This document shows, one piece after another, positions 5,281 through 5,710 of a DNA stretch of 5,710 nucleotides. The notes below the pieces were generated by a model. That model saw nothing but the letters and a program-made list of their open reading frames with translations. It ran no database searches and was not told the origin of the DNA. Source of the stretch: Candidatus Bathyarchaeota archaeon (GTDB taxonomy: Archaea > Thermoproteota > Bathyarchaeia > TCS64); the NCBI GenBank assembly GCA_030601645.1, contig JAUWBQ010000124.1:1-5710 (forward strand), given 5' to 3'. The translations under genes and the position numbers were made by a program. How positions within the stretch are numbered: the stretch's first letter is position 1; each line of letters begins with the position of its first letter.

Positions 5281-5301
5281 ATAAGGATGTTATAAGGATG
5301 T
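5281..5301. repeat. Tandem 10-bp direct repeat, 11-bp period, over a putative promoter
   Basis: ATAAGGATGT occurs at 5281-5290 and again at 5292-5301, with one T between. The spacing is one turn of DNA. The junction creates the TTATAA element that would serve the membrane-protein frame on the minus strand. A shorter match, ATAAGGA, lies near 5339. The arrangement suits a regulator binding side by side on one face of the helix, but this is inference. Confidence 0.5.
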
Positions 5302-5468
5302 AAGAAAGTGAATATAGAATATGAAGACAGGACATCAAATAAGGAATAGCGTTCTATGTTACTCTTCGATATCCCAAGCAAGTGTCTATAAGATGGATCC
5401 TAGATAATTCGCTGGTCTTTTCAACTGACAGCCCTGCTTTGAAAATGTGGTGTGAACTCATCGAACGC

Positions 5469-5710
5469 TTAGAGAGTCTCAATCCGTGGGAGGAACTCGG
5501 CGATTTCCAGTAACCTACTGGCGCCATCGAAGTACTCCAGAACGTTCAGACCCTTGTCTGTGATGTCGTACCTCTTCTTGGAACGCTTGCTCCCCGTGTC
5601 CCCCGACTCTCTCAGCAGCCCCTGCTTCACTAGGCTGGCCAGGATCTTCTTGGTGGGCTTCCACGAGAGATTCGCCGTGTACATGATGCGCGTCGGCTTG
5701 TCCACCCCGT
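5469..5710 (-). CDS. Winged-helix transcriptional regulator (HTH_45-like), N-terminus beyond window edge
   Basis: The minus-strand frame enters from the right edge and ends at TAA 5469-5471, giving about 80 residues. It matches the small archaeal winged-helix regulators of the HTH_45 type. The stretch KPTRIMYTANLSWKPTKKIL is the helix before and including the recognition region, LASLVKQGLL the third helix, and KKRYDITDKGLNVLEYFDG the wing and following helix. The C-terminal helix is LLEIAEFLPRIETL. Such proteins are about 80-110 residues long, so only a short N-terminal helix should be missing. A GTG at 5703-5705 is in frame, but it falls within the conserved DNA-binding region and is unlikely to be the start. 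Basic residues (KRSKKR) mark the wing. Its target is unknown. Confidence 0.82.
   Translation of the reverse strand, partial: GVDKPTRIMYTANLSWKPTKKILASLVKQGLLRESGDTGSKRSKKRYDITDKGLNVLEYFDGASRLLEIAEFLPRIETL

Noticed and set aside
5184..5381. Minus-strand 65-codon frame overlapping the membrane-protein frame.
   Set aside because: Its end is an antiphase reading of the hydrophobic segment, giving a run of Cys, Arg and Pro; no start signal supports it.
1..5710. Mobile elements, CRISPR arrays, toxin-antitoxin or defence genes.
   Set aside because: No transposase, integrase, regular repeat-spacer pattern or defence domain is seen in any frame.

Overview
The window looks like a chromosomal segment from an archaeon with moderately high GC and many AGG/CTC/GAG codons. 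The evidence is TATA-like boxes 20-35 bp upstream of several start codons, little Shine-Dalgarno signal (several genes look leaderless), a T-run terminator, and typically archaeal small proteins: a GYD-domain protein, a zinc-ribbon protein and a winged-helix protein of the HTH_45 kind. A closer lineage cannot be given from sequence alone; an uncultured thermoarchaeal or Thermoplasmata-like group is only a guess.

Left part (1-1681): a divergent pair. On the minus strand, truncated by the window edge, is a DapA-superfamily class I aldolase/lyase. On the plus strand is a full-length AlkZ-like (HTH_42) winged-helix protein, possibly a DNA glycosylase. The 65 bp between their starts contain one symmetric TATA box (502-509) that may serve both genes.

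Middle (1682-2404): about 720 bp without a secure gene. It holds a 36-bp interrupted inverted repeat, an open frame with real-looking codons and four cysteines but no upstream start codon, a stretch with nothing recognisable, and a leader just before purD that can fold into a three-way junction. The closing helix of that fold contains the likely purD ribosome-binding site GGAG, which makes a cis-regulatory RNA (riboswitch-like) the most interesting hypothesis here.

Right-centre (2405-4604): three plus-strand housekeeping genes. They are purD (GAR synthetase, TTG start), scpB (chromosome condensation) and a GYD-domain protein. The last two each have their own TATA box, and the run ends at a T-tract terminator. 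The gene neighbourhood does not suggest that they share a pathway.

Right part (4639-5710): minus-strand genes. These are a 78-residue zinc-ribbon protein, a less certain small membrane protein with a tandem repeat over its putative promoter, and the C-terminal part of a winged-helix regulator that begins outside the window. No mobile element, CRISPR array, rRNA or convincing tRNA is seen.
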